NCBI GenBank assembly: GCA_964534955.1
Contig: CAZHRR010000111.1
Coordinates: 1 to 8,476 of the forward strand
Source of the DNA: UBA2128 sp964534955
GTDB lineage: Bacteria > Fidelibacterota > Marinisomatia > Marinisomatales > UBA2128
Direction of reading: 5' to 3'
DNA length: 8,476 nucleotides
In this document: in pieces, positions 1 through 6,614 of the stretch
Numbering within the stretch: the first letter of the stretch is position 1
Layout of the letters: the number at the start of each line of letters is the position of its first letter
Notes under the pieces: model-generated
What the model saw: only the letters and a program-made list of their open reading frames with translations
Told to the model about the DNA's origin: nothing
The model's database searches: none
Made by a program: the position numbers and the translations under genes

Positions 1-107
1 ACCACCGGATTGTCTGGAATGCCTCTCAAGTCTCCAGCGGCATCTACTTCTACCGGCTGACATCTGAACAGGGGATCAGGACGCGGAAGCTGGTGGTGTT
101 AAAATAG
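1..107 (+). CDS. C-terminal end of an exported protein with type IX-like sorting tail (5' end outside window)
   Basis: Only the last 34 codons are visible, in the frame starting at base 3, ending with TAG at 105-107. The peptide reads HRIVWNASQVSSGIYFYRL, then TSEQGIRTRKLVVLK. The W-N/D-A/G, SSGIYFYRL and final K(L/M)VVLK pattern is the end of the FlgD-like / Por-secretion (type IX) C-terminal domain of FCB-group bacteria. This tail normally directs a protein across the outer membrane through the type IX machinery and is then removed. The body of the protein, and so its function, lies to the left. The same tail type is seen on the minus-strand gene at the right of the window. The family call is confident; the identity of the protein is unknown. 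Confidence 0.85.
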   Translation, partial: HRIVWNASQVSSGIYFYRLTSEQGIRTRKLVVLK

Positions 108-169
108 TATCATTTGATGTGTTGATTCTCTCAGGTTTAGTTCAGCACAAGATATCATATCATTTTCGC

Positions 170-198
170 TTGATTTTCCCAAGACCTCCGAATATATT
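170..198 (+). promoter_or_regulatory. Candidate sigma70-like promoter for the propeller/Ig gene pair
   Basis: TTGATT (170-175) and TATATT (193-198) are separated by exactly 17 bases, a good fit to a -35/-10 pair. It lies about 100 bases before the start at 300, with transcription expected to begin near 205. Bacteroidota proper often use a different -10/-33 consensus, so the call depends on the lineage. No clear terminator for the preceding gene is visible between 108 and 169. Confidence 0.35.
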
Positions 199-205
199 TA
201 CTCTG

Positions 206-237
206 TATGGAGGTGGCTTGGAGAGCTCCCGTCCATA
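206..237 (+). promoter_or_regulatory. Possible leader hairpin ahead of the propeller/Ig pair
   Basis: TATGGA (206-211) pairs with TCCATA (232-237), and inside this GGAG (220-223) pairs with CTCC (226-229). If transcription starts near 205, this structure lies at the very 5' end of a leader of about 95 bases. ACCTCC (184-189) could also pair with GGAGGT (209-214). No known riboswitch is recognised. The rest of the 192-base gap (108-299) shows nothing else that can be supported. Confidence 0.2.
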
Positions 238-299
238 GTAAAACCGAGGTAGGGACAACACCCTAGATTTCCGCCCATCGTTTTCAAAAATGGTTACAT

Positions 300-2015
300 A
301 TGAGTAATTCTCAAAAGACACTTAATAAAGTACTTATTATCTTCGTACTGTTTCAATTTTTCCTGCCCGCGCAACAGAGATTTGTCGGTTCCGTAAAAGG
401 GACGTTCGATTTCGATAGCGACGGATTAAGTGAGTTTCTCAGCCTGGAGAAGAGTGACTCATCGGCCATACACAGCACCATTTGCACGTATTATGAAATT
501 GACGAGTTTGGAGAACACACACTACTTTGGACTTATGACTCCAATACCCCCATCAGAGATGCCGCTATCGCTGATATGGACGGTGATTCTTCGCCAGAGA
601 TCGTGGTATTATCGAGAACCACACTGGCAGAAGGCAGTGAACCGTGGTTAAGAATTTTCCCCTGGACCGAAGGGGTTCCTTCAAGTCAGCCCAGCGCTAC
701 CTGGGGTGGCGCTGATTCCCGCCCTACTAACCTCGCAATTGTCGATCTTGATAATAACGGACGTGACGAGATTGCTATTGGTATGGGCAGTCCGGCAAGA
801 GGAATTACTCTTCTGATTATGGGAGATAACGGAAATCTTGAAACACAACAGACATTGGAAGCCGGTACTCTTTCAAATGGTCTTGGCTTTCTGCTGGTTT
901 CTCCTTCGGACTACAATAACGATGGGTTGCCTGATCTGGTAGCAGTGTCTCAAGAACCTCAGGAGCTGCGTATACAATTTTTTCTGAATGATGGTGGAGA
1001 ACTGTTGATAGATCAATCCATTTCTGGGAATACCCAGGACTACTCCACTGGGGGCGGCATTATTCCCACGGCTATCTCTATCGTAAACACTGACTTTGAT
1101 GATACGGAGGAGATTCTGCTGCCTTATAAGTCAGGAGATGCCCTTCTGGTCGAACTTTCCCCAGGCGACACCGAACTCCGGAAAATGGAACAACCCTCAA
1201 TAAATCTATTTACTCTTCCCGATACTGGTATGAAACCTGTCGATATCAACGAGATTCTGCTGGCCAGAGCAGAGACGGGAGTCACTCAACTTAGAGCCAG
1301 AAAAATTCAGCTCCACGCCATTCAACCTTACTCTGAAACAACTCCCTCCAAGGAGGAAGCATCCGTACCAGGCGGAAAGGTGCGAAAGCTTCAGCTGCAG
1401 GCTGTTGAGGAAACGACAGTGCAGGCCGATGAAGAAGTATCTGTGGAGCCCGTTACAACCGAACTTCCTCGAGAACCAGAAGATACTCCGGCGGACTTAG
1501 GAAGGGTTCGCGAACTTCAGTTGAGATCAGCAGAAAAAGAGGAAGATAAAACATTGGCCGCTGCAACGGAGTCAGAAGCAGAAGACGTTGAACTGCGGAA
1601 AGTTCGCAAGCTTACGTTGGCCTCTGTCAAAAAAGAGGAAGTTCTGGAGATCCTCCCTGAGGATATACTCCCCGATGGAGAGAGCGTAACAGACACTCTG
1701 TACGTTGGTGAAGATGTTTCCTGGCCGGTACTAAAGGAAGCAGCCCAGCAGCTGCGTGGATTTTCTCCTGACTATCTCCCCAATGGTGCTAAATTTGATC
1801 CGGCAGAGAGGGTAATCGCCTGGACACCTAAAGAAAACCAGCTTGGTATTAGGAAAATGAGTTACACAGTAAGCTTTATAATTCGTGATAAGGTGGAGGT
1901 AGAAGAGATTCGCGGTCAAAGTGTTACTGCCCGTTCCAGGGAAGCAGAAGAAACCATGGTACTATATTTCTACATTGCCCATAAAGATAACGAAAGCGGA
2001 GACTCTAAACAGTGA
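300..2015 (+). CDS. Exported beta-propeller (FG-GAP/VCBS-like) protein with repeat linker and one Ig-like domain
   Basis: This 571-residue protein has no recognised name. Residues 1-25 form a signal peptide with core VLIIFVLFQFF and likely cleavage after LPAQ. Residues about 30-290 hold acidic FG-GAP/VCBS-type loops: FDFDSDG (36-42), DMDGDSSPE (92-100), DLDNNGRDE (149-157), DYNNDGLPD (204-212) and the degraded DFDDTEE (265-271). Such loops usually bind Ca2+ between blades of a propeller. Residues about 330-447 are a charged linker with four short motifs (separate entry). Residues about 455-563 resemble a He_PIG/cadherin-like domain, with P-GAKFD and WTP motifs. There is no type IX tail and no anchor, so a periplasmic or secreted location is inferred. 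ATG 300 is the only start: the frame closes at TAG 264-266. It lacks a visible Shine-Dalgarno. It overlaps the next gene by 4 bases and is its shorter paralogue. Function unknown; a binding or scaffold role is a guess. Confidence 0.85.
   Translation: MSNSQKTLNKVLIIFVLFQFFLPAQQRFVGSVKGTFDFDSDGLSEFLSLEKSDSSAIHSTICTYYEIDEFGEHTLLWTYDSNTPIRDAAIADMDGDSSPEIVVLSRTTLAEGSEPWLRIFPWTEGVPSSQPSATWGGADSRPTNLAIVDLDNNGRDEIAIGMGSPARGITLLIMGDNGNLETQQTLEAGTLSNGLGFLLVSPSDYNNDGLPDLVAVSQEPQELRIQFFLNDGGELLIDQSISGNTQDYSTGGGIIPTAISIVNTDFDDTEEILLPYKSGDALLVELSPGDTELRKMEQPSINLFTLPDTGMKPVDINEILLARAETGVTQLRARKIQLHAIQPYSETTPSKEEASVPGGKVRKLQLQAVEETTVQADEEVSVEPVTTELPREPEDTPADLGRVRELQLRSAEKEEDKTLAAATESEAEDVELRKVRKLTLASVKKEEVLEILPEDILPDGESVTDTLYVGEDVSWPVLKEAAQQLRGFSPDYLPNGAKFDPAERVIAWTPKENQLGIRKMSYTVSFIIRDKVEVEEIRGQSVTARSREAEETMVLYFYIAHKDNESGDSKQ
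1293..1637 (+). repeat. Four degenerate VR(K/E)LQL repeats in the linker of the first propeller protein
   Basis: Within residues 332-446 a short basic-hydrophobic motif recurs: RARKIQLHA (332-340), VRKLQLQAVEE (361-371), VRELQLRSAE (403-412) and VRKLTLASVKKE (435-446). The intervals are 28, 42 and 32 residues. Between copies the chain is rich in E, T and P. The alternating pattern (x-R-K-L-x-L) suggests short beta strands or docking peptides spaced by flexible acidic linkers. The paralogue encoded downstream has no matching segment at the equivalent place, where it has a proline-rich linker instead. Confidence 0.7.
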
Positions 2016-5000
2016 GAATGTTATCGCTACGAGTTTTCCAGATTTTTGCCTTAATCACGATTTTTCTTTTCTCTTTTTCTTTCGCTGCTGATCTCAAGAT
2101 AGTCCACATGGATGGTGTTTTTGATCTGGACAACGACGACCTTGTGGAATTTATCACAATTGAAGAAGGCAAGGGGGACGGGGGCATCACGGGAATGGTC
2201 GGTTATTATGAAATTGACGAACTGGGCTATCCTCAACTCCTCTGGCACCTCTCCTCCCGATCAACCCCATTCGAACCCGGCACTGGAGCACGCTTTCAGA
2301 TCACAGGTGCACTCGTGGACGCCACCATTACTGATCTGGACGGCAGCGGAACGGCTGAACTGGTCGTGGCTGCAAACGTCTTCTCGCTAAATGAAATGGA
2401 ATCGGGAACCATCCTCGTCTTTCAATGGATACAAGGTGAGTTCCCTGCACAACCCACGCTGACACTCTCCCTGGGTAACCAAGCTAATCCCAATACTGTA
2501 AATAATTTCAGTTTGCTCGATCTGGAGGGTGATGGCAGGGAGGAACTTGCCTTAGGGCTGCAAGGATTGCAGCCTGCCATCTCTGTCTTCGCACTTAAAA
2601 CAGAGGACGGTACTTCCTTCCTTCGTGAAATTTGGAATACACCGCTGGATGAATTCCGGCGCATTTATGCCGGAACATTCGACTACAATCGGGACGGCAG
2701 ATCAGATCTCGTAGCCTTCAGTCCTGACGGCAATATCCTGCGCCTGCAGGCATTTCTCAACCAGAATGGTCAACTGTCACCGGAGTCGAGCATTCTGCAC
2801 CGCGTTACCGGGATGTCTGATGCGCTGCACCGTTCCTTGGTTACTTTAGACTGGGATGGTGACAGCTGGGATGATCTTCTCGTTCCGTTCCGCTCAGGTC
2901 ATGTGGTCAAGTTATCGGTAATAGACAAAAAAATAGAGGTGCTCGACCTCGCTATTGACGGCGGACCCCTTTCGGACCTGAAGACGGCTGATCTAAATCA
3001 TGACCGTTTCTTCGATCTAATTCTGGTCAGTGGACAGCAAGGATTAATTACCACAGCTTATGGAGCAGCGGGCGGCGGAGCACCTCTGCTGGAGTTTTTC
3101 TCCGTAGCTAACGAGGACGGCGGAGCTCAGATCTTTTCCGTAGTGCCGGAGATTGTGGACGGAATCTATCTGGGGACGGTGATTGCGGGGGGATGGACCG
3201 GAGAAACAACTGAGATATTCTACTTCGAACTGGGCAGCGTACCTGAGTACCCTGAAGAAATTTTGGTGGATACTTATGTACCGGAGACAACCATCCCCGA
3301 GGCAAAAGTCGGGCAGCCCGTAGAAGAACCTCCACCTGCAATTCCTATGGAAGGAATACCCCTACCTCCCGGGATTTTGCCAACGTATGTATTACCGGTA
3401 AACCAGAGTTTCGCCTACACCATCCCGGAGGACGAAGACCGGGAGTTCTTCAGTTTCCGCTGGGTGGAGGCGCCGCCAAGAGGAATGTATTTCCATTACG
3501 ACACGAGGTCTATTGAGTGGGTGCCGGATAAGTCGCAGTTAGGAGCGTATGAACTTGAATTCCTGCTGAAAATGAAGGTTGGGGAAAGCATTGAGATCGT
3601 CACTTCCCCTGAGGACAGCTCTGTCACCTATCAGGTAATCCCTGAACTGGCTACCTTTGAGTCCCGCTTCTGGATTTACGTAAACGACCCGCCGGTTATT
3701 GTCTCAGAGCCGGAGGAGACGGAGTTTGTTGCCGGCAGCGAATTTATTTACCAGCTTGAAGCCCACGATGCCAACGAGGACGCTCAACTGCGCTTCTCGC
3801 TTGAGAAAGCGCCAGCCGGAATGAACATTGACAACGATGGACTGCTTGACTGGCAGACGGATGACTCTCATGTGGATATCTACGACGTTCGTATTGTCGT
3901 CTCCGACGGCTTCGACCGGGATGTGCAGTCCCTGAAGCTCTACTCCCGCGGGCAGGTGGTTATTACCTCCATTCCCGAGACAGAGGCAGCAGTGGAAGAA
4001 CGGTATGAGTACCAGGTGGAAGTCCAGATTCCGGAAGACAAAGCCGGTGAATTGAAGTATACCCTCGTTCAGGCCCCCTACGGGATGATGGTGGACAACA
4101 CCGGACTCATCACCTGGGAGCCGCAGGTGACACAGATAGACACTCAGCGGTTTGTCATTGCTGCTAATCACGGCATTGCGGCTGATACACAGCATGTAGC
4201 CCTCTTTGTAAATCACCCTCCGGTAATTGTGTCCACACCCGAGCCCATGACGCTGGTGAGTCTGGGCGACACACTGGAGTTTCAGTTTGAAGTGGACGAT
4301 CCCAACGAATTCGATGTGATCCGGTATAAGCCCATCACTATACCCGGGGGAATGCGCATTGATCCTTCTACAGGCCGACTCCTTTGGGTACCATCCGAAG
4401 AAAACCTTGATTTCTCCACGGCAGAGATCGAGATCACAGATGGGCGGGTAGTCATCGAAAAATCTTTCAGCTTCTTTGTGAATGCTACTCTGCGCATCAC
4501 TTCAGAACCGCCGCTCCTGGGTACTGTAGGAAAAACCTTTTCCTACCCCATTAAGACAAGTGACCTGAACCGCGGCTCGCTCATGACCTTCGATCACATT
4601 ACATCAGTGTACGACGTGGAGAACACCAAGGTCTATTCAGTAGTCATCGAGGATGAGGTTTTCCGGGAGAATATCCAGCGGTACATCGGCGATTTTAAAG
4701 CCAGGAAATCTATCCTTATCGAAATTGAGGAAAAGGGAGCAGACGGTGAAGACGCGGTTGCCCGTCTGAACCTGAAAAGGTTTGTAGAAGACCTTTTCTA
4801 CGAGGACGACCAGCTCACTCTTATCTCCAAACGGGTAGGCGGCCGCTGGATTAAAGTCAAGGACATCCTTTGGCACTTCTTCGAAGGGAACAAGGGTAAG
4901 CCTCCGAAAGTTACCGTGGAGCGCGTACCGCTGATCCGCTACACACTCCTGGACTTCCCCGATGGGATGTTCATTGATGAAATCAAGGGAACCATCTCCT

Positions 5001-5716
5001 GGACGCCTACAACGAAGCAATATGATTCCCACACGGTCACCTTCATGGTGTCTGACGGCTATACCAAGGATGAACAGAGTTTCGACCTCTACATCAATCA
5101 TCCGCCTACCATCATCTCCACACCGCCGAAACTGGCCCGGGTGGATCAGCTCTACAAATATCAGGTGGTGGTAGAAGACAAGAATTCAGACAAGGAGCTG
5201 GCCTACGAACTTTTGAAAGCACCCAAGGGGATGCAGATCACCCGGGACGGCCGGATCTCGTGGGTGCCTACACCAACCCAGATCAACAGCCGGCTTTTCT
5301 CAGTGAAGATTACCGATGGTTACGCCCAAGACATCCAGGAAACCAATCTCTTCGTGAATATGCCACCTGCAGTCATCTCCAAGCCTAAGCCGGTGGCTCT
5401 AACGAATTTCGAATACCGCTACCGGATGGCCGTGGAGGATTTGAACGGCGACAAGGTAAAGCTGCGCCCTATCAAGCTCCCCAAGGGTGCCCGGTTTGAT
5501 GAGAAGACCGGAGTGCTGAAGTGGAAGCCGCACATGAACCAGCAGGGTGTGAACGATTTTGTGCTGTCGGCAGTAGATGAACGGGGCGCGGCCACATCAC
5601 ATGAGTTTGAGGTGCATGTCTTTCAGGACCCCAGCGCACAGCAGTTTGTCTCGACAAGCTGGCCCATACTGCTGGCTTTTGTGGGAGCCATGTTTGCTGT
5701 GGGGGTGATGCAGTAG
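2012..5716 (+). CDS. Large exported beta-propeller protein with seven Ig-like (He_PIG/cadherin-like) domains and a C-terminal hydrophobic anchor
   Basis: This 1234-residue protein is not a named family member. A signal peptide (1-26, core IFALITIFLFSFSF) probably ends at SFA/AD. Residues about 33-405 form an FG-GAP/VCBS-like propeller with loops at D38, D108, D170, D224 (DYNRDGRSD), D280 (DWDGDSWDD) and D327. A Pro-rich linker (410-457) follows, then seven He_PIG/cadherin-like domains (460-1206). The fifth is split by about 110 extra residues (864-973). The chain ends with hydrophobic WPILLAFVGAMFAVGVMQ (1217-1234) and no basic tail. The start overlaps the upstream TGA: GTG 2012 forms a GTGA junction, with GGAG (1998-2001) 10 bases before it, which favours GTG and translational coupling. 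ATG 2018 is the alternative and would drop two residues. The propeller and first Ig domain align with the upstream gene (both have YYEIDE(F/L)G), so the pair are tandem paralogues. An envelope adhesion or scaffold role is inferred only. Confidence 0.87.
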   Translation: MRMLSLRVFQIFALITIFLFSFSFAADLKIVHMDGVFDLDNDDLVEFITIEEGKGDGGITGMVGYYEIDELGYPQLLWHLSSRSTPFEPGTGARFQITGALVDATITDLDGSGTAELVVAANVFSLNEMESGTILVFQWIQGEFPAQPTLTLSLGNQANPNTVNNFSLLDLEGDGREELALGLQGLQPAISVFALKTEDGTSFLREIWNTPLDEFRRIYAGTFDYNRDGRSDLVAFSPDGNILRLQAFLNQNGQLSPESSILHRVTGMSDALHRSLVTLDWDGDSWDDLLVPFRSGHVVKLSVIDKKIEVLDLAIDGGPLSDLKTADLNHDRFFDLILVSGQQGLITTAYGAAGGGAPLLEFFSVANEDGGAQIFSVVPEIVDGIYLGTVIAGGWTGETTEIFYFELGSVPEYPEEILVDTYVPETTIPEAKVGQPVEEPPPAIPMEGIPLPPGILPTYVLPVNQSFAYTIPEDEDREFFSFRWVEAPPRGMYFHYDTRSIEWVPDKSQLGAYELEFLLKMKVGESIEIVTSPEDSSVTYQVIPELATFESRFWIYVNDPPVIVSEPEETEFVAGSEFIYQLEAHDANEDAQLRFSLEKAPAGMNIDNDGLLDWQTDDSHVDIYDVRIVVSDGFDRDVQSLKLYSRGQVVITSIPETEAAVEERYEYQVEVQIPEDKAGELKYTLVQAPYGMMVDNTGLITWEPQVTQIDTQRFVIAANHGIAADTQHVALFVNHPPVIVSTPEPMTLVSLGDTLEFQFEVDDPNEFDVIRYKPITIPGGMRIDPSTGRLLWVPSEENLDFSTAEIEITDGRVVIEKSFSFFVNATLRITSEPPLLGTVGKTFSYPIKTSDLNRGSLMTFDHITSVYDVENTKVYSVVIEDEVFRENIQRYIGDFKARKSILIEIEEKGADGEDAVARLNLKRFVEDLFYEDDQLTLISKRVGGRWIKVKDILWHFFEGNKGKPPKVTVERVPLIRYTLLDFPDGMFIDEIKGTISWTPTTKQYDSHTVTFMVSDGYTKDEQSFDLYINHPPTIISTPPKLARVDQLYKYQVVVEDKNSDKELAYELLKAPKGMQITRDGRISWVPTPTQINSRLFSVKITDGYAQDIQETNLFVNMPPAVISKPKPVALTNFEYRYRMAVEDLNGDKVKLRPIKLPKGARFDEKTGVLKWKPHMNQQGVNDFVLSAVDERGAATSHEFEVHVFQDPSAQQFVSTSWPILLAFVGAMFAVGVMQ
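3389..5629 (+). repeat. Array of seven He_PIG/cadherin-like Ig domains
   Basis: Domains begin near residues 460, 561, 649, 736, 826, 1031 and 1118 of the 1234-residue protein. The repeated signature is (PP)xxIxSxP, then YxYxVxxxD, xxAPxGMxI, GxIxWxP, a Q, and SDG(F/Y) followed by a strand ending in F/YVN. Examples of the core are APAGMNID, APYGMMVD, IPGGMRID, FPDGMFID, APKGMQIT and LPKGARFD. Spacing is about 85-100 residues except for the fifth, which carries an insertion. The linking VNHPP/VNDPP segments are typical of rigid end-to-end Ig rods on bacterial surface proteins. Confidence 0.8.
4601..4930 (+). other. Insertion of about 110 residues inside the fifth Ig domain
   Basis: Residues 864-973 interrupt the fifth Ig-like domain after its second strand (SYPIKTSDLNRGSLMTFDHI) and before its usual continuation (IRYTLLDFPDGMFID). 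The inserted stretch is highly charged, with elements such as KVYSVVIEDEVF, LKRFVEDLFY and RWIKVKDILWHFFEG, and has no cysteines. It does not show the Ig signature and looks like a mixed alpha/beta module. I do not recognise a family. Boundaries are accurate to perhaps 5-10 residues. Confidence 0.55.
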
Positions 5717-6107
5717 TTTTTTACAGTAGATGCGCGGAGCGCAGAGAATATACGATGTAAGAATGCGAGGCCATTACGCAGAATGCTGTCCAAAATACTT
5801 TAAATTAGATGCAGTCAGACCTTAGCTCTCTTCGCTACTGTATCGAAGAGACTCTTGTGACCAGAGGGGTCTCCTGTTGGAGGATGAAACACTCAGTCAT
5901 ACAAACTGAAAAAGACCCCCTCACCTTTATCCTCTCCCACCAGGGGAGAGGAGTTTATGTTAAACGGTTTCCAATAGATTATGCTCCTGCAATCTACTTC
6001 CCACAGTATCTGCGACAAGAATCGTAGATTCAAAGGGCAGGCTTTAGACCTTCTACCCCTTTTCACGGGACCCTCGTGAGGATGGGGGAGAATTTATAGA
6101 GACAGAT
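5717..6107. other. Convergent intergenic region with palindromes, no supported gene
   Basis: These 391 bases lie between the 3' ends of two convergent genes. A TTTTTT run (5717-5722) follows the plus-strand stop at once but has no convincing GC-rich stem before it. A small stem TGCGC-GGA-GCGCA lies at 5731-5743 without a T run after it. Further palindromes are listed separately. The one reading frame of moderate length here (5809-6027) is judged spurious because it translates the hairpin repeat. Confidence 0.6.
5931..5951. repeat. CCTCTCCC/GGGAGAGG hairpin, REP-like intergenic element
   Basis: CCTCTCCC (5931-5938) and GGGAGAGG (5944-5951) form an 8-base-pair stem with a 5-base ACCAG loop. 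The preceding CCCCCTCACC gives the CCCTCACC...CCTCTCCC...GGGGAGAGG arrangement that occurs between genes in many bacterial genomes and yields spurious PLTxxLSxxGRG peptides. It may act as a bidirectional transcription or RNA-stability barrier between the convergent genes, but no strong T run follows on either strand. Confidence 0.5.
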
Positions 6108-6112
6108 CTATA
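6051..6112. terminator. Palindromic stretch at the 3' end of the minus-strand 135-aa gene, possible weak terminator
   Basis: TTCTACCCC (6051-6059) can pair imperfectly with GGGGGAGAA (6084-6092) around an inner stem CACG (6064-6067) / CGTG (6075-6078). Next to it TATAGA (6095-6100) and TCTATA (6107-6112) are a perfect inverted repeat with a 6-base spacer, and the minus-strand stop codon (6108-6110) lies in its right arm. Neither stem is followed by a clear T tract on the minus strand, so a terminator role is only suggested by position. Confidence 0.3.
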
Positions 6113-6515
6113 GGGCATTCCCCTTTTTCATGGCGCCCACAATGATGTCAATAACAAGACCGAACAGCTTCTGCTCCTGATTCTCTGTGAGAAACGGAAG
6201 GTTAACCATATTGTTGATTCCATCCCTGATTCGCCGCTTGAGCGTATCCGCCTCCTCTTCGTCAATCCCTCCCTCGGCCATGCGGATGCAGTCGTATATC
6301 TCATTTGGCAGCAGTTGATAGAGGGTCTGGTCCAGCCACCTGACAGCCTTGACAAGAACGACTTTCTCCTGCCCCTCTACCAGAAAAGGGAGATTGATCT
6401 GATCGTTGACCTGTGACGCGATCCTTTCCACCTCTTCGTCGGTGAGGAGTTCAGTGCCGCCAGCGTCTTCAATGATTTTCTGGCGCTGCTCGTCAGTTAG
6501 TATGATAGTTGACAT
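6108..6515 (-). CDS. Small cytoplasmic protein with two related halves, unknown function
   Basis: A 135-residue protein that I do not recognise. It has no signal peptide or membrane segment and is rich in acidic residues and predicted helix, so it is probably cytoplasmic. It is an internal duplication: residues 25-50 and 89-114 align without gaps at an offset of 64. Both contain R-I, then (V/I)N, then (I/V)NLPFLxExQE, and each is followed by an amphipathic helix (KVVLVKAVRWLDQTL; KLFGLVIDIIVGAM). The start is well fixed: AAAGGAGG lies 7 bases before the ATG (6513-6515). It follows the beta-helix gene on the same strand across a 157-base spacer containing inverted repeats, so it may have its own promoter or an attenuated read-through. 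Initiation looks stronger than for its neighbours. A small helical dimer or regulator is a guess. Confidence 0.82.
   Translation of the reverse strand: MSTIILTDEQRQKIIEDAGGTELLTDEEVERIASQVNDQINLPFLVEGQEKVVLVKAVRWLDQTLYQLLPNEIYDCIRMAEGGIDEEEADTLKRRIRDGINNMVNLPFLTENQEQKLFGLVIDIIVGAMKKGNAL
6174..6443 (-). repeat. Internal protein duplication with NLPFLxExQE in both halves
   Basis: The first unit is residues 25-50 (6366-6443) and the second residues 89-114 (6174-6251). Identical positions include D26/D90, R31/R95, I32/I96, N37/N101 and the block NLPFL-E-QE. DNA identity across the block is only partial, so the duplication is old and kept at protein level. Confidence 0.7.
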
Positions 6516-6522
6516 AGGGTTG

Positions 6523-6530
6523 CCTCCTTT
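6523..6530 (-). promoter_or_regulatory. Strong Shine-Dalgarno site for the 135-aa gene
   Basis: Read on the minus strand, this is AAAGGAGG, followed by 7 bases and ATG. It fixes the start and shows that anti-Shine-Dalgarno pairing is used by at least some genes in this organism. The first propeller gene has no such site. Confidence 0.8.
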
Positions 6531-6576
6531 CTGATGAATTGCTATGGTTCAGTAATAAACCAACAAGAAAATTCTA

Positions 6577-6614
6577 CTGACACACCTGTCAGATGGCTTT
6601 ACTCCTGACAGGTG
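6577..6614 (-). promoter_or_regulatory. Overlapping CTGACAG inverted repeats, attenuator-like or operator
   Basis: CACCTGTCAG (6583-6592) and CTGACAGGTG (6605-6614) are a perfect 10-base inverted repeat with a 12-base spacer. CTGACA (6577-6582) and TGTCAG (6587-6592) are a second inverted repeat with a 4-base spacer that shares the middle arm, so the two hairpins exclude each other. On the minus strand the downstream hairpin is followed 5 bases later by TTTTCTT. GACAGGT also recurs at 6662-6668. The site lies after the beta-helix gene and 62-99 bases before the 135-aa gene. It may be a terminator, an attenuator-like switch or a protein-binding site. The remaining bases of the 6516-6672 spacer show only a weak CCGTC/GACGG stem (6640-6644 / 6658-6662). 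Confidence 0.45.

Noticed and set aside
290..307. Mini open frame ATG GTT ACA TAT GAG TAA overlapping the start at 300
   Set aside because: Five codons with no ribosome site; a chance occurrence is as likely as a leader peptide.
2018..2020. ATG 2018 as start of the 1234-aa protein
   Set aside because: It remains possible, but GTG 2012 overlaps the upstream stop as GTGA and has GGAG at better spacing (10 against 16 bases).
3704..4216. Minus-strand open frame of 170 codons
   Set aside because: It lies wholly opposite the Ig-domain array, whose plus-strand frame has clear repeated domain signatures. The antisense peptide has no signature of its own.
4637..5101. Minus-strand open frame of 154 codons
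   Set aside because: It is opposite the fifth Ig domain and its insertion; it is an antisense shadow with no ribosome site or recognised motif.
5809..6027. Plus-strand open frame of 72 codons in the convergent gap
   Set aside because: It translates the CCTCTCCC/GGGAGAGG hairpin (DPLTFILSHQGRGV), a typical spurious peptide from intergenic repeats. It has no ribosome site and no recognisable domain.
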